41,446 nt of DNA from Flavobacterium sp. CYK-55 (GTDB lineage: Bacteria > Bacteroidota > Bacteroidia > Flavobacteriales > Flavobacteriaceae), in NCBI RefSeq assembly GCF_018413465.1, contig NZ_JAHCDK010000016.1, positions 1 through 41,446 of the forward strand, read 5' to 3'. The notes beneath the pieces are model-generated. The model had not been told where the DNA came from and ran no database searches. It worked only from the letters and a program-made list of their open reading frames with translations. The position numbers were made by a program, and so were the translations under genes. Of the stretch, positions 26,307 through 38,100 are shown piece by piece (positions within the stretch are counted from its first letter, which is position 1; each line of letters opens with the position of its first letter).

Positions 26307-26336
26307 GAGTTTTTATAATTGATTTTAATCCTCATA

Positions 26337-26351
26337 TTATATATAGGTATA
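26337..26351. repeat. TATATATAGGTAT element, copy 4
   Basis: The 13-mer occupies 26338-26350, exactly 45 bp after copy 3 and with the same left context (ATTATATATAGG). Confidence 0.65.
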
Positions 26352-26585
26352 AAATTGAACTCAAATTCAATCAAAGTAATTGCAAAAAAATATGTTTGAT
26401 GTTTGATACTGATTGTGTTAAAATGTTCAAAGCATATTATTTTTTTTAAATTAACATAATGATAATTTTAAAATTTAATTAACTTTGTTTTTGTATGCTA
26501 GATATTTTGTTTGCTTTTGACTTTTATTCATGTAAACACTTATCAAACAATACCAACCATCACCCACTAAAAAAACTATTAAGTT
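26352..26585. other. Leader of the fourth type C gene
   Basis: Very AT-rich and without genes. It holds the -7 box at 26480-26487 and no other element that I can support. Confidence 0.55.
26480..26487 (+). promoter_or_regulatory. Candidate promoter -7 box (TAACTTTG) for the 26586 gene
   Basis: Same octamer as before the 9559 gene, about 98 bp before the start codon. No obvious -33 TTG. Confidence 0.48.
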
Positions 26586-29500
26586 ATGATTCAAAAACTA
26601 CATGATTTTCTAACCGCAAAAAACGAAGCAGCCTCAACTTCGGAATTTGGTTTTGTAAAAATCCTGGGGTATGCATGTTTGTTGTTGCTTTCATTTCAGC
26701 AAACGATACAAGCGCAAACCGTAAGTGCAGATTATTCATTTTCTGAAACAACATCGGGTGCGGCCTATTCAGCCATAACCGGTGGTTCTGTTGTAGCTGG
26801 TTCTACCGCAGATTTTGTTAACCTAACCAATGTCAATGTGTCGATTGGTTTTAACTTTGTTTTTAATAATGTCTCTTACAACTCGGTTACCATTTCCGAT
26901 AACGGCTTTATAACTTTTGGAGCAACCTCACCGGGAACTACGGTAACTCCTATTTCGGCAGCTACGGCATACAGCGGAGCGATTTCGGCTTATGGAGCCG
27001 CACTAGCCGGTTTGGCGGCTGATGGTTGTGAAATACGTTATGAAACCCTTGGAAGCGCAGGAAGTCGTGTTTTTGTGGTTCAATATAAAAATTTAAAAAG
27101 ACGACCTATTGCTACCTATATAGATGGTTTGATGAATATTCAAATTCGTTTGTACGAAGCAGATATGCATATTGAGACTCAATGGAAAGATTTTACATCA
27201 ACCAATGCGACCAGTTATACAGGGCAGATTGGTTTGAGAGGAGCTGCGAATACAGATTTTTTGAATAGAACTAATACGGCGCCTTCAGGTGTTACTACTT
27301 TTTATCCAAGCGCTGCCGGAACACTTAACACCTCAAACATGCCGACACGTCAGCCTGTAGCTGGAGTTTATGTTGGGCCGCCGGCTAATGTTACACACAT
27401 CTGGACCCCGATTTGTTTTAACCCAACAGCTTTGGTGACCAATTTGCAAGTTGATAACACCACTGTAAATTTCTACTGGAATAATGCTGCTTTCCATACA
27501 GCTGCTTTTACCAATTATGTTTGGGAGGTGAGAAGTTCGGGAACCGCATTTAGTGGTCCGGGTGCAGGCTATTTTGCATCGGGTACTGCTGCCTCGGCTA
27601 CCATAGGTTCGCCTATGAGTGTTACCGGTTTACTTTCGGGGGTTACTTATACTTTTTATGTGCGATCTAATTGTAAGCCTACTACTGTTTTTATTTCAGG
27701 AACTGTTACGCCAAGTTGTTCTACTCCGGTGTTTCCGTACAATGAAACTTTTGAAGGAATTACACCTCCGGCTATACCCAACTGTACTTCTACAGCGGTC
27801 ACCACCGGTGTTGCCATGAGAACGCAAAACAATACCTCTACTCCTTATTATGGGTTTGCCAATAAAAACCTCATAACTGGTAGTGCTGCTGCACAAGATA
27901 CTTGGTTTTTTACTCGATTGGTTTCATTGACATCTGGTAATACTTATAAGGTATCATATAAATATGGTGGCTCACGTGAGTTGGCTCAATTTACCCAAAG
28001 AATGAAAGTGGCCATGGGGGCAACCAACTCTGCGGCAGGTATGACTACAGTTTTGGCCGATCATGATGCAATTAAGACATCGCCCAACACTTTTACATTT
28101 AACTTTGTAGCTACTGCAACAGGTAATTTTTATTTCGGATTTAATGGCTATGCCGCTGCCACACAAGGATATTTACAAATTGATGACATTTCAATTGATG
28201 TTTCCAGTTGTGATAGACCAGTTGCTTTAACTTATGGTAGTATCACATCAAATTCTGCTATGGCCAGTTGGACACCGCCGGGAAGCGGTTCTCCAACAGG
28301 GGGTTATGAGTATTACTACACTACTTCAGCAACAGCTCCAATTGCAACTACTACCCCAATAGGCAGTACAGCGGCAGGGATTAATATTGTGAGTTTGTCA
28401 GGTTTAGCCTCATCAACAACCTATTACTTTTGGGTGCGTTCAGTTTGCGGAACCGATAAGAGTCCATGGTCAAATTTAGGAACTCCTACTTTTACAACAA
28501 CAGCACCGCCGCCTTCGCCATGTACTCCGGCACCATCAAGTGTTGATAGTTCAGGGATAACCAATATTACTTTTGGAACTATTAATAATACTACTGGAGC
28601 CGAAGCGGGTAATTATGGTAATTATTCGAGTATGATTACCAATGTGGCACAAGGAGCTACAGTTAATATGTCGATTAGATATACAACGGGTATTTATTCA
28701 TATTATACTAGGGTTTGGATTGATTTTAACAATAATGGAAGCTTCTATGATGCAGGTGAAGAGGTTTACTTTAGTGTAACTGAATTGCCTCCTGGTGTAA
28801 ACAATATTAGTTTTGTAATTCCTGCCGGAGCTCCGTTAGGTGCTCATAGATTAAGAGTAGGAGGTGCTGATATTAATAATTTGTCTGGTACTGGAGCTGG
28901 GCAAGGAGCATGTTATACAGGTTCTTTTGGTACTTTTGAAGATTATAGTGTTTATGTAACTGTTCCGCCTCCGCCACTTGCAGTACTCGATGAAAACGGA
29001 AATACATCAACTTCGTTCTGTAGCGGAGGTACATCTCCTAAGGTGACCATCACTACTGGTGCTTCGCCTACATTTGATTTGTATACTTGGACCCCTAGTA
29101 ATGGTGTTACAGCCGCCTCAGGAGGTTACTACTTTAATCCAACCGAAACAACTACCTATACTTTAAGTGCGGTTCAAACCAGTGGGGCATATTCAACCAA
29201 TACGGCAACTTATACCGTTACAGTTAACCCTTTGCCAACAGTTATTAATATTGCACCTTCGGCTCCTACGGTATGTCAAGGGGCTGTGCAATCACTTACA
29301 GCTTCAGGAGGTATTATCGGAGATGTTCCAATTTTTGAGGAGAATTTTAACGGGGCTACCAATACTTTTACTTTAGTACACAACTCTGTAGGAGGCACGC
29401 CTGCCCTGGGTTATTGGGAGCTGCACAACAGCCCTTACTCAATTCCGACCGGAAATACTGATGACCCGATGACTATTTCTAGTAATGATGTTTCTCAGTT

Positions 29501-31994
29501 TTACATGTCTGATAGTGATTTACAAGGAAGTGCTGGTAATACCAATGAAGAGTTAATCTCGCCGGTAATTGATTTAACCGCCAATACAGATGCGAGTTTA
29601 AGTTTTTGGCATTATTACAAAGGTTTTTCAAATGGTTCTGCTGTTGTTGAGGTTTCGACCAACGGTGGTGGCTCTTGGACAGCTTTGCCGGGTGCTACTT
29701 GGACCACAGGTAGTCAAGGTTCTCCAACCGGGTTTGTCAATGTGGTGTTGAGTCTTTCTGCTTATGCTTACCCAGGCAACCCTAATAATAATTTTAGAGT
29801 TCGATTCAAGTATGCATCAAATTATGGTTACAGATGGTGTATTGATAATGTAAAAATTTCCGGTAGTGCATCTGCTACGGTTATTTGGTCACCAGCAACT
29901 GATTTGTATACCAATGCAGGGGCTACAGTTCCATATGATGGCGTGACTCCGCTTTCAACTATTTATTGCAAACCGAGTACAGGTTCAAATATTACATACA
30001 CGGCAACTGCTACCACTTTGGCTCCGGCTCTTTGTGCCAGAAATCAAACGGTGACTGTTACTGTTACACCGTTTTCTGCCGGTACGGCCTCTGGTGATCA
30101 AACTATGATTTGTGGTGATACAACATTTGCCTCGAATATTACTTTGGCAGGATATGTTCCGAATAATTTATCGTCAATTGTTCGTTGGGAAATGGCTGAT
30201 GAGCCAACCTTTGCTTCGCCAACTACTATTGCGGGTTCTGCCAATGTTGATGTAATTACTCCGGCAATGGTTGGAACTATTACCTTGAATACATATATCC
30301 GCGCAGTAGTTACAGGATGTAGAACGGGTTATTCAAACACTGTTTCTATCATGTATCCAACAACTACTTGGAACGGTGTTTCATGGGTTCCGGCGCCACC
30401 AACCAGTGCTGATCAGGCTGTGGTAGATGCCAATCTTACGATTAGTTCTGATTTGAATGCTTGTACTCTTTTGGTTAAGAATGGCCGAAATGTAACTGTT
30501 GCTGCCGGTGTTACCGTGAATGTAGAAAATAAAGTTAGCGTTTTAGGTATTGGTACCTTAGTGTTTAACAATGGGTCAAGTTTGGTGCAAGGTTCTTCAG
30601 TAACAACCAATACCAATACCGGAAATATTACTTATAAACGAAATGTAAACATCCGTAAGTTTGATTTTACTTATTGGTCTTCTCCGGTTTATAACCAAAA
30701 TTTGAATTCTTTTTCAAATCTAACTTTGCCAGATAAGTATTTAACTTTTAACTCAGCGCTTTATATCTGGGAGTCTGCCCCGCCACTCACCACGCCAATG
30801 GATGCGGCTAAAGGCTATGCTATTCGCGGCCCACAGACTTATACTACTACACCTGCGTTGTGGACGGGTAATTTTGTTGGGGTTCCTAACAATGGAGACT
30901 ACGCAACCAATGTGATCAAATCTGCGACGGGTGATTTAAACCTATTAGGTAATCCTTACCCGAGTGCTATTAGTGCTGATGCCTTTATTTTAGGGAATTC
31001 TTCAACTTTTGATCCGGGCAGTGGTGTAGGAACTTCATTGTATTTCTGGACACACAATACGCCATTAACCAATAATGCATACAGCGCTTCTGATTATGCA
31101 GCTTATAATTTTTCAGGCGGAGTTGGTACCGGTGCAGCTGCCGGTTCTGGTGGTGCTGCACCAAACGGAAAAATCGGTGCGGGTCAAGGGTTTATGGTTA
31201 AAGGCGTTAAATTGGGAACTTTCCCAATTGTATTCAAAAACAATATGCGTGTTGGAGGTGTTGGAAGCAATACACAGTTCTACAGACTTAATGGAGTTTC
31301 GTCATTGGCAAGTTTAGAGCGCAACAGAATTTGGCTTGATTTGACTAATGATCAAGGAGCGTTTAAACAAACCATGATTGGATATATTGAAAACGCAACC
31401 AATAATTTTGACAACGGCTTTGATGCTGAAGTATTAGAAGTTGGGAATCCAGTTAGTTTTTATTCTATTCAAGGCAACAATAAATTAGCAATTCAAGGAC
31501 GTGCCTTGCCATTTAATAATCAAGATCAGGTAGTTATGGGTTATACAGTGCCGGTTGCTGGTTCATACAAAATTGCTATGCCTACTGCTGATGGTATTTT
31601 TGAAGCAGGCGCGGTTGCGGTCTATTTAGAAGATTTGTTGACACATGTAATTCATGACCTAAGAACCGGTGATTACAATTTTGTTTCTGAAGCAGGAAAT
31701 TTTGAAAATAGATTTATTGTTAAGTTCAATAATTCTGCTTTGAGTCAGTCAGATTTCAATTTTGACAATACAGTTGTTGTATTCAAATCTAATAATGACT
31801 TGCATGTTGAAAGCTCAAATGTATTGATCAAAGATGTTCAGATTTTTGATGTTGCCGGTCGCGAGATCACTCAAAAATATAATATTAATGCAATGAAAAC
31901 CTCTTTTCAAAATCTTAATGTAGCCAACCAAGTATTGATGGTTCAAATTACCGGAGTTAATGGTGAGGTTATAACTAAGAAGGTGATTTTCTAG
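26586..31994 (+). CDS. Giant T9SS-secreted FN3/GEVED surface protein with type C sorting signal (1802 aa)
   Basis: Signal peptide with a ~26-residue N-region (core LGYACLLLLSF, cleavage near IQA-Q44). Residues ~48-225 are a beta-sandwich (SIGFNFVFNNVSYNSV, SDNGFITFG, FVVQYKN). FN3-like domains lie at ~278-376 and ~541-643. Jelly-roll (choice-of-anchor/MAM-like) domains lie at ~378-540 and ~914-1096 (EENFNG, SFWHYYKG, IDNVKISG). Residues ~645-792 are a GEVED domain (RVWIDFNNNGSFYDAGEEVYF, FGTFEDYSVYV). Ig-like segments lie between. Residues ~1259-1802 are a diverged form of the shared type C block (FTYWSSPV, LLGNPYPSAISADAFI, IWLDLTNDQG, IQGRALPF, VIHDLRTGDY). It ends in a type C signal (LIKDVQIFDVAGREI, terminal ITKKVIF). 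Its passenger differs completely from the three beta-helix paralogues. The domain set favours binding to glycans or other surface molecules, by inference. Confidence 0.9.
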   Translation: MIQKLHDFLTAKNEAASTSEFGFVKILGYACLLLLSFQQTIQAQTVSADYSFSETTSGAAYSAITGGSVVAGSTADFVNLTNVNVSIGFNFVFNNVSYNSVTISDNGFITFGATSPGTTVTPISAATAYSGAISAYGAALAGLAADGCEIRYETLGSAGSRVFVVQYKNLKRRPIATYIDGLMNIQIRLYEADMHIETQWKDFTSTNATSYTGQIGLRGAANTDFLNRTNTAPSGVTTFYPSAAGTLNTSNMPTRQPVAGVYVGPPANVTHIWTPICFNPTALVTNLQVDNTTVNFYWNNAAFHTAAFTNYVWEVRSSGTAFSGPGAGYFASGTAASATIGSPMSVTGLLSGVTYTFYVRSNCKPTTVFISGTVTPSCSTPVFPYNETFEGITPPAIPNCTSTAVTTGVAMRTQNNTSTPYYGFANKNLITGSAAAQDTWFFTRLVSLTSGNTYKVSYKYGGSRELAQFTQRMKVAMGATNSAAGMTTVLADHDAIKTSPNTFTFNFVATATGNFYFGFNGYAAATQGYLQIDDISIDVSSCDRPVALTYGSITSNSAMASWTPPGSGSPTGGYEYYYTTSATAPIATTTPIGSTAAGINIVSLSGLASSTTYYFWVRSVCGTDKSPWSNLGTPTFTTTAPPPSPCTPAPSSVDSSGITNITFGTINNTTGAEAGNYGNYSSMITNVAQGATVNMSIRYTTGIYSYYTRVWIDFNNNGSFYDAGEEVYFSVTELPPGVNNISFVIPAGAPLGAHRLRVGGADINNLSGTGAGQGACYTGSFGTFEDYSVYVTVPPPPLAVLDENGNTSTSFCSGGTSPKVTITTGASPTFDLYTWTPSNGVTAASGGYYFNPTETTTYTLSAVQTSGAYSTNTATYTVTVNPLPTVINIAPSAPTVCQGAVQSLTASGGIIGDVPIFEENFNGATNTFTLVHNSVGGTPALGYWELHNSPYSIPTGNTDDPMTISSNDVSQFYMSDSDLQGSAGNTNEELISPVIDLTANTDASLSFWHYYKGFSNGSAVVEVSTNGGGSWTALPGATWTTGSQGSPTGFVNVVLSLSAYAYPGNPNNNFRVRFKYASNYGYRWCIDNVKISGSASATVIWSPATDLYTNAGATVPYDGVTPLSTIYCKPSTGSNITYTATATTLAPALCARNQTVTVTVTPFSAGTASGDQTMICGDTTFASNITLAGYVPNNLSSIVRWEMADEPTFASPTTIAGSANVDVITPAMVGTITLNTYIRAVVTGCRTGYSNTVSIMYPTTTWNGVSWVPAPPTSADQAVVDANLTISSDLNACTLLVKNGRNVTVAAGVTVNVENKVSVLGIGTLVFNNGSSLVQGSSVTTNTNTGNITYKRNVNIRKFDFTYWSSPVYNQNLNSFSNLTLPDKYLTFNSALYIWESAPPLTTPMDAAKGYAIRGPQTYTTTPALWTGNFVGVPNNGDYATNVIKSATGDLNLLGNPYPSAISADAFILGNSSTFDPGSGVGTSLYFWTHNTPLTNNAYSASDYAAYNFSGGVGTGAAAGSGGAAPNGKIGAGQGFMVKGVKLGTFPIVFKNNMRVGGVGSNTQFYRLNGVSSLASLERNRIWLDLTNDQGAFKQTMIGYIENATNNFDNGFDAEVLEVGNPVSFYSIQGNNKLAIQGRALPFNNQDQVVMGYTVPVAGSYKIAMPTADGIFEAGAVAVYLEDLLTHVIHDLRTGDYNFVSEAGNFENRFIVKFNNSALSQSDFNFDNTVVVFKSNNDLHVESSNVLIKDVQIFDVAGREITQKYNINAMKTSFQNLNVANQVLMVQITGVNGEVITKKVIF

Positions 31995-32022
31995 TTTTTA
32001 TACTGCAAATTTTAAAAATATT

Positions 32023-32065
32023 AACAAGACAGAAAGGCTTATGGTTTTTCTGTCTTGTTTTTTTT
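32023..32065 (+). terminator. Intrinsic terminator after the 26586 gene
   Basis: AACAAGACAGAAA (32023-32035) pairs perfectly with 32047-32059, with an 11-nt loop and a long T-run. Confidence 0.87.
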
Positions 32066-32172
32066 GTTTTTAATCGATTTTTCGTGTATTTCATCGAGTA
32101 TGTCAATTTTCTAGTTAAAGTTTTATTAACTATTTTGTACTTTACGCTATTATTTAACCCAATTTTTTAATT

Positions 32173-35100
32173 ATGAATGTAAACTACATTTCTTTGAGTT
32201 CTGGTAGGGATACCTGGCTCAAAAATGGAATTGGAGATTTGGTGGGCTTACCGCCGGGCTTCGGTTCAAAATTCCTGAAAGGGAAATGGTTAGTTTCGCT
32301 CGTTATGCTTGTGTGTTTGACTTTAGGTCAAAACGCGTGGGCGCAAAGTGCGGCTAACTATACGTTCTCTACCAGTACTGCTGGTTCATTGGCATTAGAC
32401 AAAGATGGAAATGCCATTGACATGAGTACCGGTACTACTCAACTCTACGGAGCCAATGTCGACACCTACACAAATCCAGGTGCGCAAAACTTCGGTTTTA
32501 CCTATTATTTTATGGGTACTGGTTACACTCAATGGAACGCCAATCCTGACGGACAAATTCGTTTAGGGAGCACATTGCTTACTGGTCATACCAGTTCTGC
32601 TGCTGCTGGTGCTGCTATTTTGTTAGCCAATAACATTGACTCTAAAACAGGTACTACAACCGGTAAAGTACATTATAAGGTACAAGCCGGAACCGGTGGT
32701 CAGGTTTTGATTGTTGAGTGGAAAGATATTCTCATCAACTGGAATGCTACAGGTACAACCCTGTCAACATTCCAAGCTCGTGTTTATCAAACCGGTGCTG
32801 TAGAATATGTTTATGGTTCAATGTTCAATAGTTCAACTTCTGCAATGTCCACATCAATTGGTTTTGCAACCGGTATAACTGCTGGTGCCATTGGTCAGGT
32901 GTTAACTATCAATGCTACGCCAACGTATAGCTCAACAGCTACTAGTTTAACAACTACATCTTTTACGGCTAGTTCAGCAATGGCTAACTTGAACTCTTCA
33001 GCTGATGGTAGCAGAAGAGTTTTTTCATTTACTCCGGTAAACACTACTGCTCCTGCTGATCCAACTACTTTAACATTTACAGGTGTTGGTCTCAATGCTA
33101 CTACGGTTAACTGGGTGGATAATTCAACTAATGAGGTTGGATTTTTAATCACTAGAGCTTTAGATGCCGGTTTTACAACTGGGGTGACTACAACGTCTGT
33201 TGCTAGTACTTCTTCTGCTACAACCGGAACTGCTTATAACTCAGTTCAATCTTCTTTGTCGCCGGGTACTACTTATTATTATAAGGTACAGGCAATTGTT
33301 GAGGCAGCTGTTAGTGCTGGCTTAACAGGTTCGCAAGCTACAACCGCAGGTGCTACCTATTATTGGGTAGGGGTTTCAGGTTCTACTTGGGGTCTTGCAT
33401 CAAACTGGAATACTAATCCAGCTGGTGGTGGTTCAACAAGGTCTACAGTTGCAACAACTGACGTTTTGATCGTTGACGGTGCGGGTACAACTCCAGGTGG
33501 TTCTTTGATCATCAGTCATGATGTAGCTTCGCCTACTATTGGTCAATTTAAAGTAACAAGCAATACCAACTTAACACTTCAGTCAAGTGCTACAACTACC
33601 CGTACAACTACGATTTCTGGTGGTGGTGGTGATGACTTAGTTGTTGAGGCTGGTAGTACCTTGAATTTAAGTAATGCTACTAATGCTGCTGCATTCGCTT
33701 TCTCAGGTACAGCCAATACTGGTTTAATTGCTGGTACGTATAATGCTTCAGGAAGTACTGCTAACGTAATTACTACTACTGGTGGTACGGGTACTTTAGT
33801 AACTGTAACTGGTACTGTGAACAACAACATTGTGGGTTCTTCAGGATGTATGACAGGTTCAACAGCTACTTTAGCTTTTGCTGCCGGTTCTAACTATTCT
33901 CACGGTTCGTTTACTACTACAAATGGTTTTATTCCTTTGGCAACTTGGGATACCACTTCTACAGTAACTATTACTGGTGGTACAACATCAACCGCAATCA
34001 CTAACCCAACACAAAGTTTCGGTAATTTTGTATATAATTCTACAACTTCAACTGCTACTATGAGTGTATGGACTAGTGGTACTACTGCTGTTGTTAAAGG
34101 AAACCTTACTATTACTGCAACCGGTACGGGTATTTTCAGAGCTGTAACTTCTGGTACAGTAACTGTAAATGGTAATATTAACATTAATGGTGGTACTTTC
34201 CAAGTAGGTAACGGTACAACTTCTACCAATGGTGTTGTGGCGTTAGGAACTACTACAGTTGCTGCCACAGGTACATTAAGTTTAAATTCTGCAGTGTTTT
34301 CTCAAAGAGGGGCTAGCTTAGTAAATAATGGAGTAATGACAGGTACGGCTTCGGCTTCAACTTTGCAATTCTTCTCTCCAACCAACGTGGCTCAAACTTT
34401 GTCAGGTTCTGGAACCGTATTGACTAACATCGGTACAATTTCTGTTCAAAACACAAGTGGTTTGACTATAACACATACCAATGCAATACCAACTTTAAGA
34501 GTAAACTTATTTAACGGGACTATTACTGGAAGTGATAAAATTACTTTAGGTACCGGAGCTGCTTTAAACACAACGGTTCAGATTGGTTATGCTGGTAATA
34601 CTTTAGCGGGAGGTTCATTTGATGTGGCTCCTACTTGGAACTTGGGTACAGGAACTCATGCAGTGATATATGCAGCTGAGTTGGCTTCAAGAACTACTGG
34701 TCTTGAAATTCCGCCATCTCGAGTATTGGGTTCAATGTCTTCTACCAACGCCAACGGTGTGGTTGTATCAGGAGGTAACTTGGCAACAGGTACTTTAACT
34801 TTCGGTACAGGAACAGGTAACATTACTACTGACGCTTCAAATGTATTGACTGTAACTGGTACTACTACCGGAAGCATCGTAAGAACTTCAACTACGGCTT
34901 ATGTAAATGGTCCTTTGGCTTTAACATTGCCGGCTAGTTTGGTTACGGGTTCTAACTATACTTTCCCAATTGGTAAAAGTGCAATGAACAACTTTGTATT
35001 GGTTAATCCAACTACCAATGCAGGTGGTACAGTAACTGTTCAAGCTGAAGCTTTTGATGGTGATTCAGGTGGTACACCTGGTTTGAACATCAGTGCAATC

Positions 35101-38100
35101 AGTACTACTAAATATTGGGCAGCTAGTATCACAGCTGGTGCTGCTAACTTTACCGATACTTTGATTCAATTGAACGCTGATCCAACAGGAAGAGATGCTA
35201 TTGCTGCTAGCTCTACTGTAAACGGTGCTTATGATATTCAAGGTGGTGTAACAGTTACTACAACTGCTTCATCTATGGAAACTAGTGCGCCTAAAAACAC
35301 TACTTTACCAGGTTTCTTCTTGATGGGTAACAAAGCTGCTGCTAGCTTGTCTAACTTAGCTTATACTCCATCAACTACTCAGTGTGTGAGCACTGCAAGA
35401 ACTGTTACAGTTGATGTAACTCCGGGTGGAGCTGCTGTTACTGGTGTAGTGATTAACTACTCTGTAAATGGTGTTGCTCAAACGGCTATCACAATGACAA
35501 ACACTACCGGTAACGGAGGTTTTGCACTTGATTCATGGTCAGGAGTAATTCCGGCTGTTACCCCAAGTAACGCTACCGTAACATGGTCAGTTACTGCAAC
35601 TGATGGTAATGGTTTGGTTAAAACACAGACAGGTACTTCATACCAAGATGATCCGTTGTTTAATGCACCGGCTTCTGCAACTGCTTCAGTTAGCTCATAT
35701 TGCGGTACTGGGTCTAGTGTATTGACGGCTTCATTATCTGCTACTGTAAACGGAATAATTGGTACAGGTACTACATTAACTTCTGCAACTACTCAGCCAA
35801 CTGCTTTTTGTAACAGATGGCCTTCGTACAGAATGCAATTAGTGTATACTGCTGCTGAGCTTGCTGCTGCTGGTTTAACTGCCGGTAACATCAATTCAAT
35901 GGCATTTAACATTACCTCTTTAGGTGATGGTGCTACCAACTCAGGTTTTGTTGTTAAGATCGGTCATACAGCTTTGTCAACTTTGTCAGGTGATTTCCAG
36001 GCAACTACAGGTTATACAACTGTTTACCCTTCACAAACATACACCCATACTGCATCAGGATGGCAGACAATTCCTTTCTCAACTCCATTTGTTTGGAACG
36101 GAACATCTAACATCATTATTGATATGGTTCACAATGGTGCTGACGCTACAAACAACTCAACTACCTATTATACTGCTACTGCGGGTAATACAGTTGCTTA
36201 CACTACTACTGCGTCTACCAATGCTGCTAGCTTTAGTACAAACCGTTTAAACATTACTTTGTCAGGAACTACATCGTATCCTATGGATTCAGTAGTTTGG
36301 TCAAACGGTGATACAGGTGCTACTACTACAGTTAGCCCAACATCTACAACTTCTTACACCGCTACAATTACTTCTGGTGCTTGTTCAAAAGTTACTCCAT
36401 CGGTAACGGTAACGGTTAACCCGGTTCCAAGTGCTCCGGTTCAAGATGTTGCTACTCCAACTTGTGGTACAGGAGTTCCTACGGTTTCAGTTACTGATCC
36501 GAATGCTTTCACAACACCTACCTTTAAATGGTATGCTGATAACACAACCACAACCGCATTACAAAGCAGTACTTCTGCAACTTATACTTCTAGTATTAGT
36601 GCTACTACTGATTTTTACGTTTCAGTGGTTGACCCTTCAACGGGTTGCGAAAGTGCAAGAACATTAATTACTGCGGTAGTTAATACTCCAGACGCAATTG
36701 ATACAATTGCTAATCAATCAGTTTGTATTGGTGGTGGATTTACTTTAACTGCTACAAGTATTAATCCAGCTTACACCTACACTTGGACTTCAACTGCTGG
36801 TAGTGGAATTTCAGGTGCTTTAAGCGGTGCTACACAAACCATTACTCCAACAGTTGCTGGTACTTATACTTATACAGTAACCGGTACTGACGGAATCTGT
36901 ACTGCGACTACTACTTTTACAGCTACCGTAACACCTTACCCTGTATTAACATCGGCTTCAGCATCACCTGCTGCAGTTTGTGCTAATGGTGTAAGTACTT
37001 TGACGGCTACTTATCCAACTTCATTATTGTTCTCAACCAGTACAGGTGCTTCTCTAGACCCGATGACTGGTGCAACAACAGTTTTGACTACAAGTAATGA
37101 CGATGATGTAACAGTTGCTCCGGCTAATATCGGATTTAACTTCGTATTGAATGGAGTTTCATATTCTCAGTATTCAGTTTCGCCTGACGGATGGATTATG
37201 TTGGGCTCAGCTACTGCGTCTAATCAATTTACCAACTCTACTACAAGTACTTCTAATATCCCTAAATTGTATCCTTATTGGGATGATTTAGCTACAGGTA
37301 CTACAGGTAGTGTTCAAACTTTGGTTACCGGTACAGCTCCAAACAGAATTTTTAAAGTTCAATGGAACGTTACTATTCCACGTAATACAACAGGTGCTGC
37401 GAATTCAACATTCCAAGCATGGTTGTATGAAACTACTAACGCTATTGAGTATCGCTACGGTACTATGGGAACACCAAGTTCTGGTACAATCTCATCTGGT
37501 TATACCATCAGCGGAACTAACTTTAATAGTATTTCATTTGCTACAGATACAAACAGTACTTCTACTGCAAATGATTCAAACACTATTGCGCCTGCTTCAG
37601 GTAAAATGTACACATTTGCTCCACCGGCTGCTCCAGTGATTACTTGGTCACCAATGGATGATTTGTATACTGATGCTGCTGCAACTACACCTTATACTGG
37701 TGGTTCTGCTTCTACAGTTTACTCAAAACCAACCGAAACCAGAACTTACTATGCTACTCGCGTAGGAGTTAATGGTTGTGATACAGTTTCTTCTCCTATT
37801 GTGGTAACACAAAATGCTGAGGCTGTTAACGCCATTACAGGTGGTGCTACTACAGTTTGTTTGGGTACGCCAACTATTCCTGCTTCAGTTCAGTTTTCTA
37901 GCTCTGTAGGTGTTGAGTGGATTTCATCTAACCCTGCTGTAGCAACTATTGATGTTGACGGTATTTTAACTCCGTTAACAGCAGGTTCTACTGTTATTAG
38001 TGCACGAATTGTAAACACAATTACAGGTTGTACTTCATATGCTCCGAATACGGTTACGGTTGATGTTTATGCTCCATTGAGTATTACAACTAATCCATCT

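Noticed and set aside
36431..36667. Alternative + frames inside the largest gene (also 35924-36250 and 37310-37639)
   Set aside because: They are Leu/Gln-rich shadow frames of Thr/Ala/Gly-rich coding sequence; the main frame is open continuously for 3091 codons.
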